IMG/VR virus record: IMGVR_UViG_3300027972_000052
Span: 1 to 23,484 of that record
DNA: 23,484 nt
Origin: a virus
Strand: one strand, 5' to 3'
The notes beneath the pieces were generated by a model. It saw nothing but the letters and a program-made list of their open reading frames with translations, had not been told where the DNA came from and made no database searches. Below, one piece after another: positions 9,058 to 16,214 of the stretch (position 1 is the first letter of the stretch; each line of letters starts with the position of its first letter). A program made the translations under genes and the position numbers.

Positions 9058-9408
9058 CTACTTTCCTACGTAGTATCCTGTAAACAACGCCGTGAAAGTC
9101 CCCGTAATGGCACCGATATTCAGAGCCATTCGAGAAGAATAAGATGAAGACGCTTGTATCCCGTGATCCCCAAGAAAGAATGTCTGGAAACCATTGGTGA
9201 CCGATGTGGCAAAGCAAAGGAACGTCGCACTGTTCGTGGAGTCATGCTCCATGAGACAAACAGTGATACTGGATGCCGCGTTACGCCACCCAAATGCCGC
9301 CGCTTGCAAAACCCACCGGGCACCCGCTACAGCCGTGAAAGCCGTAGCGGAGCCACCACCATCCATTTTGATTCTTGCACGGGCGGGGTTCTGTTCCCAT
9401 ACACCCAT
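9058..9408 (-). CDS. Small beta-rich virion protein, tandem duplicate partner
   Basis: This encodes 116 residues, starting at an ATG nine bases after the 122-residue gene stops, with AGGGGG as the ribosome binding site. It has few charged residues after the first 15, many aromatic and Ala/Gly/Thr residues, and the same spaced motifs as the next gene: RWVL near residue 31, FGWRNA, a Gly-Asp-His-Gly-Ile-Gln-Ala-Ser block, RMALNIGAITGT and a final FTGYY. The pair arose by tandem duplication. Position suggests a decoration or head-tail surface protein. The function is not established. Confidence 0.74.
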   Translation of the reverse strand: MGVWEQNPARARIKMDGGGSATAFTAVAGARWVLQAAAFGWRNAASSITVCLMEHDSTNSATFLCFATSVTNGFQTFFLGDHGIQASSSYSSRMALNIGAITGTFTALFTGYYVGK

Positions 9409-9417
9409 TTTTACCCC

Positions 9418-9786
9418 CTACAGCCCGATGGCAAAGAAGGGAAGACCCGTAGTCGCAACGTTGTTCCACATCATCGTAAACGAGGTAAGGTCGAGTGATG
9501 TGCTACCGCTTGCCAGATATCCCTCCGCATACGACGCGGTGCAAGATAGGCTACCCGTACGCACGGCGAACCTTGAAGTACCAACGTTGTAGTCAAACAT
9601 GAAACCCGAAGCGGGAGGTATACTCACAAACGCTACATTAGCGAGGCCCGGGACAGTCATGGTGGTAAGCGCACCCCCATACGTGCCCGTAAGCCTCCCC
9701 AGATAGAACTTGAAACCCCTCGATTTATACGAATCAAGTTCGGGGTTCCCGCTCAGTCCGATATCAAGACTTGCAGTCAAAGCCAT
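9418..9786 (-). CDS. Small beta-rich putative virion protein
   Basis: This encodes 122 residues with a good ribosome binding site (AAGGAG seven bases before ATG). A strong stem-loop lies in the 46-base gap upstream of it. The chain is neutral, rich in Gly, Thr, Ser, Ala and Leu, with alternating strand-like segments (FKFYLGRLTGTYGGALTT, VAFVSIPPASGFMFDYNVG). There is no signal peptide or clear membrane segment. It resembles the two following proteins in size and composition, but I do not see convincing residue-level alignment to them. A capsid decoration or fibre role is inferred from position only. Confidence 0.72.
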   Translation of the reverse strand: MALTASLDIGLSGNPELDSYKSRGFKFYLGRLTGTYGGALTTMTVPGLANVAFVSIPPASGFMFDYNVGTSRFAVRTGSLSCTASYAEGYLASGSTSLDLTSFTMMWNNVATTGLPFFAIGL

Positions 9787-9803
9787 TTAATACTCCTTAT
9801 AGT

Positions 9804-9825
9804 GGGGCGAGCCGAAGCCCGCCCC
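9804..9825 (-). promoter_or_regulatory. Strong intergenic hairpin with UUCG tetraloop
   Basis: In the minus-strand transcript the 22 bases fold as GGGGCGGGC, loop UUCG, GCUCGCCCC: nine pairs, one of them G-U, closed by C-G around a UUCG loop, a very stable combination. It lies between the 176- and 122-residue genes, with the ribosome binding site of the latter about 5 bases downstream. No run of U follows, so it is not a typical intrinsic terminator. It may protect or delimit mRNA segments or adjust translation of the next gene. Confidence 0.7.
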
Positions 9826-9832
9826 GCCATGC

Positions 9833-10363
9833 CTACGATGCCATACCCCCGATGGGATCGCCGAACAGGTACCAGTCATACGTACCCTGCGAGACGCTCG
9901 ACAGCGAAACCGCGAAGGTGTTGATAAGGCTGTCCGTTGCAACGGTCGCCGCGAACTGTCCAGATGAAGAGCAGAGGAACGCCGCCCCCGTCCACTTGAT
10001 CGCGCAGTTGATGTAGTTGTCAACAGACGAGGTAAGCTGAACCCCGATGTACGGGCCTCCAATCTGGAACCACCCGTCAGTATCAGAAGGAACGTTGGTC
10101 GCGGGGATCCCAACGTAGTACCTGGGCCACTGCGCGGAAGTTGCCGAAGCAAGGCCGTTGGAGTACACCGCAGTCGCAAAATACCCCACGCCCACAAGGG
10201 GGTTAGAGGCGCTACACACCCTCTGAAGAATCTTGGGAACGTTCGCCGTGGCCGAGGCTCCCGCGTGGGCAAAGATATGAACCCTGCCGTCCGCGTCTTC
10301 CCTCTTGAAATTGGAACCGTGGCGAATCTTATAAGTGCTTACATCACCGCCATAATAACTCAT
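9833..10363 (-). CDS. Putative capsid decoration / virion protein encoded next to the capsid gene
   Basis: This encodes 176 residues, with AAGGAG seven bases before the ATG. The gene directly follows the major capsid gene and is separated from both neighbours by about 45-base gaps that each contain a hairpin. The amino end (SYYGGDVSTYKIRHGSNFKREDADGRVHIF) is polar and may bind the shell; the rest is Ser/Thr/Ala-rich and strand-prone with a final WYLFGDPIGG segment. Genes directly after a capsid gene in phages commonly encode decoration or head-completion proteins, so that is my best inference. No family is recognised. Confidence 0.74.
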   Translation of the reverse strand: MSYYGGDVSTYKIRHGSNFKREDADGRVHIFAHAGASATANVPKILQRVCSASNPLVGVGYFATAVYSNGLASATSAQWPRYYVGIPATNVPSDTDGWFQIGGPYIGVQLTSSVDNYINCAIKWTGAAFLCSSSGQFAATVATDSLINTFAVSLSSVSQGTYDWYLFGDPIGGMAS

Positions 10364-10382
10364 TGTCTATCTCCTTACACTT

Positions 10383-10397
10383 GGGGGGCTTCCGCCC
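10383..10397 (-). promoter_or_regulatory. Intergenic hairpin with GNRA (GGAA) tetraloop after the capsid gene
   Basis: In the minus-strand transcript GGGGC, loop GGAA, GCCCC form a five-pair GC-only stem with a GNRA loop in the 45-base gap after the capsid stop. The flanking bases could extend the stem with one mismatch. No U-run follows, and the next ribosome binding site (AAGGAG) is a few bases away. It resembles the hairpin on the other side of the following gene, suggesting a shared mRNA-processing or stabilising role. Confidence 0.55.
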
Positions 10398-10408
10398 CTC
10401 CGAATCAC

Positions 10409-11365
10409 TTACAGGGTGTAGTCAAGAGCCGAGTAACGGCCCTGAACCTTACGCATCCTGCACACAAGATTTCCAGCCCACGACACGCTCTTCGCAAGGG
10501 CGTTGGGGAACCCGATCTGCTCAAGCGAACCCCAGTCAGACACCTTGAAGTTAAAGTCGGGGTGATACCGCATCTCAAGCATGTCCGTGCAGAGCAAGTA
10601 CATAGCCGAGGTCGGACAGTGAGCGTCCGACACGATATCAACATCGTGGAACTTCACGGAACTGAACCCTGCCTTCGCAAGATCACTGTTCCCACTGTAC
10701 TGCTTCTGAGGCTCAAGAAGGCTCTCTGCCTTGGAGAACAGGTTGCGGGTGGTGATGATAAGGTCGGGCATCTTCTTCCCGAAGGTAGCCGTATTAATCA
10801 TCGCGGACAGCGACCCAGAGGTTCCGTACAGAACCAGACGGGTCGTAGAGGTATCAATCGCCGGGGAATACCACTCGGTAGCATCCGACTGAGAGATACC
10901 AGCGTAGGTCGAGGAGGTCGTCCCGATAATCGTGTTAAGGGTCTGGATATTCAGCGACCCCTGAGAGGTGGCATACAGATCGTCAGCAAACTTCTCGAAC
11001 AAGTCGTCATTCATTTCCTGCGTCTTGTCCTTGATAAGATTGATGATCTGCGCCTTACCGGTGTTCTTGGTCCGCTCGTCCCAGGAGATAATCCCCTTGG
11101 TCACGTAGTAGGCCCAATCCAGAACAGCGGCGGTCCTCGTCTCCTTCGCCTGATAAGCAATCTGGCTCCGGGGGCCGACCGCCTCCGCAACGCCAGCTTC
11201 CTTATACCTGATAGGAAACTGAATCTGCGTACCGCCGTCCCAAGTAACCTTGTTCTTGTTCTTCAGGCGGGTCCACAGAGGAGACTCATCATACACCTGC
11301 GAAGTGATGGTTTTGTCAAAATACTTACTCGATACCGCATTTGCCTCGTCAATACTAAGTGCCAT
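10409..11365 (-). CDS. Major capsid protein
   Basis: This encodes 318 residues with a very strong start (GGAGG six bases before ATG), consistent with high expression. Features match phage capsid proteins of this length: an amino-terminal helical arm (SIDEANAVSSKYFDKTI), the early VTWDGGTQIQFPIRY strand, a long helix with TGKAQIINLIKDKTQEMNDDLFEKFADDLY resembling the HK97-fold spine helix, a Ser/Thr/Gly-rich middle, and a strand-rich carboxyl half ending in MYLLCTDMLEMRYHPDF and SWAGNLVCRMRKVQGRY. It directly follows the scaffold gene and precedes small virion genes, the usual order. It forms the icosahedral shell. The HK97 fold is expected from family knowledge, not shown here. Confidence 0.9.
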   Translation of the reverse strand: MALSIDEANAVSSKYFDKTITSQVYDESPLWTRLKNKNKVTWDGGTQIQFPIRYKEAGVAEAVGPRSQIAYQAKETRTAAVLDWAYYVTKGIISWDERTKNTGKAQIINLIKDKTQEMNDDLFEKFADDLYATSQGSLNIQTLNTIIGTTSSTYAGISQSDATEWYSPAIDTSTTRLVLYGTSGSLSAMINTATFGKKMPDLIITTRNLFSKAESLLEPQKQYSGNSDLAKAGFSSVKFHDVDIVSDAHCPTSAMYLLCTDMLEMRYHPDFNFKVSDWGSLEQIGFPNALAKSVSWAGNLVCRMRKVQGRYSALDYTL

Positions 11366-11383
11366 TCAGCACCTCCAATTCTC

Positions 11384-12193
11384 TTATGAGTCAGGCGTAA
11401 CGCCCAACTCTCTCATTGCGGCCTCACGGGCCTCGTCAGTGTTCCGATATGTCTTGTTGGAGGTTGTAGGTCCGGCTCCCTTTGAGGAAACCATCCCTGC
11501 CGTAGACTTACGTTTCAGGTTATCAGTGATCTTCTGCTCAATCTGTGCGGGGGACTTCTGACCCTTTACCGCCCAGTGCAGAAGCTCAAGCAAGGGGCCT
11601 GTCTTACCGTCTGACAGGTACTCAAGGCGAGCCATCACTTCGGGTTCGTCAAAGTCCGGGTACTTCTCCCGTAGAGAAGCCATCTCGGAGTCCAACTCCT
11701 TCTTAGTGCGCTCTTCCTCAAGCTGTTTTTCCAGAGCCTCAAGCCTTTCCTGTAGCTTCTGCGTAGAACCATCTGCGTACTCACGCGCTCGCTCATAGGC
11801 AACAGAGGGGTCGGCGGGGGATGTAGCGGCCCGTTCGAGTTGCTGGTAAATGTCGGGCCTTGTCTTCAGCAACTTATCCCACTCATCGTACCTCTTCTTG
11901 CCTTCAAGAAAAGCCTTCTGCTCTTCGGCGAACTTCTTGCGGTCCTCTTCGATCTGCTTACGGGTGGCCGCAATCTCTTGCGTCTTTTTCGTATAATCAG
12001 ACTGCCGAAGATAGGAACTCTTCCACTCTTTCGCCAAATCTTCCTTGCTGTTGAAAACCTTCTTAGACCCGTCCGGGAGTACGTCTTCGAAGAACGGCCC
12101 CGAACTGTGTACCGTATCCGCCATAGCCGACTGAGCGGCAGAGGCGGGGGTATTGTCGCCTTGTCCCGAAAGGGGGGCTGTCTGGTCTGACAT
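11384..12193 (-). CDS. Capsid scaffolding protein
   Basis: This encodes 269 residues, with GGAGG ten bases before the ATG. The organisation is typical of phage scaffolds: a disordered acidic/Ser/Ala/Pro amino end (about 1-40), then charged coiled-coil helices (about 70-125, for example EIAATRKQIEEDRKKFAEEQ, and 150-190, LQERLEALEKQLEEERTKKE), and a basic, disordered carboxyl tail (LKRKSTAGMVSSKG...) as expected for capsid binding. It sits immediately before the capsid gene. Scaffolds guide shell assembly in the procapsid and leave or are cleaved later; no protease gene is visible in the window. A fused protease domain is absent. Confidence 0.85.
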   Translation of the reverse strand: MSDQTAPLSGQGDNTPASAAQSAMADTVHSSGPFFEDVLPDGSKKVFNSKEDLAKEWKSSYLRQSDYTKKTQEIAATRKQIEEDRKKFAEEQKAFLEGKKRYDEWDKLLKTRPDIYQQLERAATSPADPSVAYERAREYADGSTQKLQERLEALEKQLEEERTKKELDSEMASLREKYPDFDEPEVMARLEYLSDGKTGPLLELLHWAVKGQKSPAQIEQKITDNLKRKSTAGMVSSKGAGPTTSNKTYRNTDEAREAAMRELGVTPDS

Positions 12194-12196
12194 AGT

Positions 12197-12586
12197 CTAC
12201 CTACCTCCTAACTTATTAAGTAGTCCCTCCATGCCGGCGGGCGCAGGCTGTCCAGGGGGTGCAACCATGGGCTTAACGCCCGGCATCGTGGGGGGCTGTC
12301 CACCGGGCTTCAACCCGGCATCGTTCGCAATATTTCTCATCTTGTTCATGGGATTGGCATTCTGGGCCTGCTTCTTCGCCATTTCTACAAGCTGAGTCAC
12401 GGGTCCATCTACATCAATCCCCTGCTGACCGAGGAAGTCCCTGACGGTCATATCGGGGGAAAGCTGTCCAGATGCTCCCATAAGGGCGGCATCGTTCTTA
12501 TTGAACACGCTGAGATTTTTCATCACGGGAGACGGACCCTGCGGGGGCGCTCCCTGCGGCGGCATCCCTTTAGCCATATCACTCAT
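12197..12586 (-). CDS. Small Pro/Gly/Met-rich head-module protein
   Basis: This encodes 129 residues, with GGAGG eight bases before the ATG and an eight-base overlap with the portal gene. Two low-complexity ends (MPPQGAPPQGPSP at the start; PGGQPPTMPGVKPMVAPPGQ near the end) flank a helical centre (about residues 45-95) containing VRDFLGQQGIDVDGPVTQLVEMAKKQ. The ending MEGLLNKLGGR looks like a short docking helix. No family is recognised. Location between portal and scaffold suggests a minor head or portal-associated protein. An alternative start at the fourth codon (Met4) is possible. Confidence 0.75.
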   Translation of the reverse strand: MSDMAKGMPPQGAPPQGPSPVMKNLSVFNKNDAALMGASGQLSPDMTVRDFLGQQGIDVDGPVTQLVEMAKKQAQNANPMNKMRNIANDAGLKPGGQPPTMPGVKPMVAPPGQPAPAGMEGLLNKLGGR

Positions 12587-14468
12587 TTGGTTGTCCTCCG
12601 GCTGACATAAGCTGGGCCATCATGTTTTCAGGGCCGCCCGTCTCCGGACCGCCCGCTCCCGGCTGTCCACCGGGGGGTTGCATGGACTTCTCGAAATTGT
12701 CCTTCATGTCCTGAATAATCTGCTTGTACCGTGGGATTCTAAGGGCGGAGAGGGCCGCTTCCCACATCGGCATACCCGTCACAGGATTGCCCCCAGCCAT
12801 CTCAAGGAGCCTCAAGAACAGGTTTGCCAAGGACTGCTTGTCCATAGGCAGGGTGGAATTGGTCTGAATCTCAAGGTCGAACTCTGCGTATACGGGGTCC
12901 ACATCCCCAAACTCTTCGATAAACCGCATGTAGTCTTTCTCTACCTGCGCGTCCTCTTCGGTAGGCTCCACGCCCTCTTCTGGAGGTTTTGGAGTTCCGA
13001 TAGTCTCGGCCACCTGTGCGTTAGACGACCCTACCGTGTAGTAGTCAATCTTGTCGTCGCGTCCCAGAGAGAACTCTCTCGGCTCCGTGTAGAACTGCTG
13101 AGAGTTGCACAGGATGAGGTACAGAAGCCTCTTGACAGACCACTCGAAATTCCTTACCCGCTGGCGCGTCCGCGTGTAGGAGGACTCAATCAGCGTGGAA
13201 ATCTCGGTGGCCGACTGCCTCTGGCTCTTGGTAGTCATGCCCTTTGTAATGTCCGTGACCCCCGAAATCTCCTCTACGAGCTTCGAGAGGCCCGTCATAA
13301 ACTGAAGGACCGCCTGGTCAAAGTTGCCTATGTCTCCGACAAGAATGGGCTTCCCCTGGGGCATGGCCGCGAAGTTTGCCGCGAACACCCCGCCACCGGC
13401 AGGGATGGACTTCTTGAGGTCTTCGATGTCCACGCCACAATTGGTGTCAGCGAAAATGGGCGGGTCGCATCGATATCGGGTGTAGTTATCGAGAAGCTGT
13501 AGTGAACGGTTATAGGACTTGTTGAGTTCTTCAATCTGGTCCCCCTCGCCCATCCCGATAAAGGAGTGAGGAACGATGTAATCGTACAGAGCAACGTAAG
13601 GGGGCTTGCTGTGCTTATAGGCAGAAGGCTTATCCTCAAGAACTGCATCCTGAGTGAAGACCACGATCCTGCCGTTGGGGAACGCGGGGCGAGAACGCTT
13701 CTCCGCACCCTCCGTTTCCTTGTCTGTCTCGAACTCCTTATCAGCCTCTACCCTTACAAAGTAGTCTTCCGCTGTGTCGTCCTTGAGCCAAACCTCGTAC
13801 ACGGTGACATACTTGTTTTCAAGCTCCCACTGTTCTGCGTCGTCTGGGAACTTGTCATTCTCGTCGTCGGGCTTGACCTTCTTGGCCTTGTCTGGGTACT
13901 TGGTATAAACCCAAGAAAGCGGCTTTCTAATACGAGTCCCACAAATGGGAGCATCCCAAATATCGTCATAGCCCGGCGCACAGAAGAACAGACGGGGATC
14001 GACAAGCTCAACTCTATGCTCACCTCCGAACTCTGCCTCTGGATCGAAGTACAGTTTCACAATACCGACCTTCATAATGAGGGCGTCCAGAATCCACTTG
14101 AACGTCACCGCGTCCATATCCAGTTTGTCCCACAGGTATTCGAGAGACAGGGACAGACCGTCAAAGTAGTTCTGTAGGTAGGGCTTGCGGCTCCTGATAG
14201 ACCAGATAGGGCGGTTGTCGGTAATGAGGGGAGCAATCGTCATAACCGTGGAGAACATAAGATTGGCTACGATGGTCGAATCGGTGTCCTTGAGCTTGCT
14301 CTCGTCCCACCACTCGCCCTTGTACCGCTTGAGATAGCGGCTCATCTCGTCGCGCTGTTCCTGGGTTTCCTCGAAAAACTTATCGACAACGGTCTTCAGG
14401 CGCTTGAACTTCAGCGTCTCTTCCTTGTTCTTACCCTTCCCCGGCTTCAAGAAGTCCAACACCGCCAT
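12579..14468 (-). CDS. Portal protein
   Basis: This encodes 629 residues, starting at a TAATG junction. The content and length fit podovirus portals: an amino-terminal helical region (about 20-55, RDEMSRYLKRYKGEWW), followed by SIVANLMFSTVMTIAPLITDNRPIWS-type hydrophobic segments, a basic/acidic wing with KPLSWVYTKYP, and VALYDYIVPHSFIGMGEGDQIEELNKSYNRSLQLLDNY, where an E-N-K-x-N pattern near the clip and stem is common. The middle has TDITKGMTTKSQRQSATEISTLIESSYTRTRQRVRNFE, a long helix expected in the portal crown or stem. It forms the dodecameric DNA channel at one vertex and docks the terminase. It is placed directly before scaffold and capsid genes. The Pro/Gly-rich tail overlaps the next gene. 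Confidence 0.9.
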   Translation of the reverse strand: MAVLDFLKPGKGKNKEETLKFKRLKTVVDKFFEETQEQRDEMSRYLKRYKGEWWDESKLKDTDSTIVANLMFSTVMTIAPLITDNRPIWSIRSRKPYLQNYFDGLSLSLEYLWDKLDMDAVTFKWILDALIMKVGIVKLYFDPEAEFGGEHRVELVDPRLFFCAPGYDDIWDAPICGTRIRKPLSWVYTKYPDKAKKVKPDDENDKFPDDAEQWELENKYVTVYEVWLKDDTAEDYFVRVEADKEFETDKETEGAEKRSRPAFPNGRIVVFTQDAVLEDKPSAYKHSKPPYVALYDYIVPHSFIGMGEGDQIEELNKSYNRSLQLLDNYTRYRCDPPIFADTNCGVDIEDLKKSIPAGGGVFAANFAAMPQGKPILVGDIGNFDQAVLQFMTGLSKLVEEISGVTDITKGMTTKSQRQSATEISTLIESSYTRTRQRVRNFEWSVKRLLYLILCNSQQFYTEPREFSLGRDDKIDYYTVGSSNAQVAETIGTPKPPEEGVEPTEEDAQVEKDYMRFIEEFGDVDPVYAEFDLEIQTNSTLPMDKQSLANLFLRLLEMAGGNPVTGMPMWEAALSALRIPRYKQIIQDMKDNFEKSMQPPGGQPGAGGPETGGPENMMAQLMSAGGQPNE

Positions 14469-14746
14469 TAGATTTTGCTTACCTTCCTTGTCCCCTTGGG
14501 GGACGGATACAGCTTCTTCGAACCCTTGGAAGCGAGCCAGTTGTCACGCTCCCGCTTCTCGTAGAAGTTCTTACCCGCCCCCGGATCCCAACCCGGCGAG
14601 AAGTCAACCACGAACCGTGGAGGACTATTCCAGACCCTTTTTGCTTCCCGTCCGCAAGATGGACATAAGGGGCAACCCGTTGGAACCGAGTTTTCAAAGA
14701 CTTCCTGCCGCCCGTGTTCTTTACAAAGAACATCGTAGAATGGCAT
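14468..14746 (-). CDS. Zinc-ribbon protein of FmdB-like type
   Basis: This encodes 92 residues. Possible metal ligands are C8, H11 and the cluster C25, C28 and C31 in GCPLCPSCG. The opening MPFYDVLCKEHGRQEVFENS followed by CPLCPSC resembles small FmdB-type zinc-ribbon proteins (Y-x-Y-x-C, FE, then CP-x-C), though the first Cys pair is Cys/His here. The remaining half is basic and has a WDPGAGKNFYEKRERDNW segment that also occurs, from memory, in phage-encoded members next to portal genes. The ribosome binding site is weak (GACGG), and it ends in a TAATG junction with the portal gene. Function is unknown; a head-assembly or regulatory role is speculative. Confidence 0.75.
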   Translation of the reverse strand: MPFYDVLCKEHGRQEVFENSVPTGCPLCPSCGREAKRVWNSPPRFVVDFSPGWDPGAGKNFYEKRERDNWLASKGSKKLYPSPKGTRKVSKI

Positions 14747-14750
14747 ACCG

Positions 14751-14951
14751 TCAGACCCGAGGAGGAGTAGGGCCGCGATAAATGCCCTGGGGGGAGTTTG
14801 CGACAGGCTTGAACCCGGCTGGGTTGCCTCTCATACCCACGTTTTTAGACTGGAACAGCGGTGAACCTCCTTGCATCTGCGCCATAAGACGCTGGATTGT
14901 TTCAGGGGGCGCACCGAGTCCAAGAAGTAGTTCATACACGTTCTGTGCCAT
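14751..14951 (-). CDS. Small hypothetical protein before the head module
   Basis: This encodes 66 residues starting at the ATG at 14949-14951, which overlaps the cytidylyltransferase stop as TGATG; GGGGGG lies upstream. An in-frame TTG one codon earlier is unlikely to be used. The amino half is helical (VYELLLGLGAPPETIQRLMAQMQ); the second half is Gly/Pro/Asn-rich and ends IYRGPTPPRV. No motif or family is recognised. Its tight coupling to both neighbours suggests co-translation with the sugar cassette end and the zinc-ribbon gene, but it has more the character of a small head-module protein. Confidence 0.65.
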   Translation of the reverse strand: MAQNVYELLLGLGAPPETIQRLMAQMQGGSPLFQSKNVGMRGNPAGFKPVANSPQGIYRGPTPPRV

Positions 14952-15664
14952 CAATACCCCCCAAAATATCGGATAACATCACGATATCCGAAATCTCCAC
15001 TATTAGCAGACACAAATTTGCGTACTTTGTCAAGGTCTTGAACAGTATCAACGGAAGTGTTAATGTATGAGTAATCGTTAACGTCCCTGAGTTGGAAAAA
15101 CTTAAACAACGCAGGGTTGTCGTATGCGTAAAGTGTTACGTGTTCACGATATAGGGGATCGTCTGATAAATGATACATACGCTTTAGGGTGTTTCTGTGT
15201 AGAACTTCTACGTCCATCCCCTTGGGGTAGGAGCGCCGCAGAACGTTGGTGCTTATGTCAACCCTATTGTCGATATAGCCATATATCGTATTGTCAACCA
15301 AAACGGGATCAATTAGGGGGCAATCCCCACATACTCTTACTACCAGTTCGGCGTTACTCCAATTAGCGGCCCTTATGTATCTACCCAGTACGTTGTTCGG
15401 GTCGCCCGTATCGAGGTACGCCCAACACCCTTGAGCTTGGGCGTACTCTGATATCTCTCCGTCAGGGGTCGCCACGACGATCTGATGCAAGAGCTTGCTC
15501 TTCTTGAGCCTGTCGATAACCCACCCGATGACTGGCCTTCCGTTAAGGTCGGCCAGCATCTTACGGGGGAACCTCTGGGAATTGAGCCTCGCCTGAACAA
15601 TCGCTATGGCAATCGGAGGGTCATCTCTTCGAGAGTAGATGGACTGTGAGGTCGTCAAACCCAT
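14951..15664 (-). CDS. SpsF/PseF-like cytidylyltransferase (nucleotide-sugar activation)
   Basis: The reading frame is secure but its exact start is not: an ATG at 15664 has AGGAGG directly against it, whereas a TTG at 15658 has the same AGGAGG at a normal six-base spacing. With the ATG it has 237 residues. The nucleotide-binding signature ARLNSQRFPRK (residues 25-35) and the metal-site motif GDCPLIDP (113-120) mark the COG1861 (SpsF) / CTP-transferase family, also close to CMP-pseudaminate and CMP-Kdo synthetases. Family members link CTP or another NTP to an acidic or amino sugar. It overlaps the methylase gene upstream and a small gene downstream. The 3' part is unusually AT-rich (15001-15180: about 39% GC by my count), unlike neighbours at 50-58%. 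The exact sugar is unknown. Confidence 0.85.
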   Translation of the reverse strand: MGLTTSQSIYSRRDDPPIAIAIVQARLNSQRFPRKMLADLNGRPVIGWVIDRLKKSKLLHQIVVATPDGEISEYAQAQGCWAYLDTGDPNNVLGRYIRAANWSNAELVVRVCGDCPLIDPVLVDNTIYGYIDNRVDISTNVLRRSYPKGMDVEVLHRNTLKRMYHLSDDPLYREHVTLYAYDNPALFKFFQLRDVNDYSYINTSVDTVQDLDKVRKFVSANSGDFGYRDVIRYFGGY

Positions 15665-16214
15665 CCTCCTTCCCCGCGAATCCCTTGTCAATAAGTTTAA
15701 GCCCGTACTTCTTCTCGTATACGTCCCCGTAGGGGCCTCGGAAAAGAGCGCCAGCCTTCCCCCTGTAATGAATCTCCTCGAAGATGGGGTTGTCGTATTC
15801 CATACAAAGGACGTACCTGTTGGAACACCTGATAATCTCCTGCATGACGATATCCACTTCTTCCGGCTTCTGGTGGATCAGCACTCCTGCCGTGAATACC
15901 ATGTCAAAATAGTCATCCCTGAACGGGAGGTCGAAGGCAGAACACCTAACCGCATTAAGCTCTCGATACTTTGTGCGAAGCCCCGTCAAGGCCCTCTGGT
16001 TTATATCACATCCCCACGCATTACTGGGGGCCGGCAGGTACTTGGCAAGAAGGCTGATGTTCTGGCCCCCGCCGCACCCGACCTCCAAGACATTCTTAAA
16101 CTTAGCCTTGTAGACAATATCCCCCCAGAACTTAATCCGGGGGGAATAATCCTTGTCACACCTCACGGTGTAATCGTCTCCAAACTGTCCTGCCCACAGA
16201 GCCTCGTTACTCAC
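15621..16214 (-). CDS. Pseudaminic-acid biosynthesis-associated SAM-dependent methylase
   Basis: This encodes 197 residues. The chosen start is the GTG at 16212-16214, which overlaps the amidotransferase stop as GTGA and has AAGGAG at a normal spacing; a GTG two codons upstream is less well placed. Motif I is LEVGCGGGQN (about residues 43-52), the acidic residue after strand 2 is D70 in GCDIN, and FDMVFTAGVLIH (103-114) is motif IV. Beyond the methyltransferase fold, the opening LWAGQFGDDYTVR, the segment RCSNRYVLCMEYDNP and the later YRG and DDLT motifs match the family annotated as pseudaminic-acid biosynthesis-associated methylase (TIGR03587) as I remember it. In bacteria it sits in flagellin-glycan loci. 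The methylated atom is not known. Confidence 0.88.
   Translation of the reverse strand: MSNEALWAGQFGDDYTVRCDKDYSPRIKFWGDIVYKAKFKNVLEVGCGGGQNISLLAKYLPAPSNAWGCDINQRALTGLRTKYRELNAVRCSAFDLPFRDDYFDMVFTAGVLIHQKPEEVDIVMQEIIRCSNRYVLCMEYDNPIFEEIHYRGKAGALFRGPYGDVYEKKYGLKLIDKGFAGKEDGFDDLTVHLLSKR

Noticed and set aside
9804-9825. Intrinsic transcription terminator
   Set aside because: The hairpin is strong but is followed by ACUAUAAGGAG, with no U-run; transcription must continue to the downstream tail genes.
10265-11389. Plus-strand open frame of 374 codons opposite the capsid gene
   Set aside because: The minus strand encodes a convincing major capsid protein with a strong ribosome binding site; the antisense frame is a shadow.
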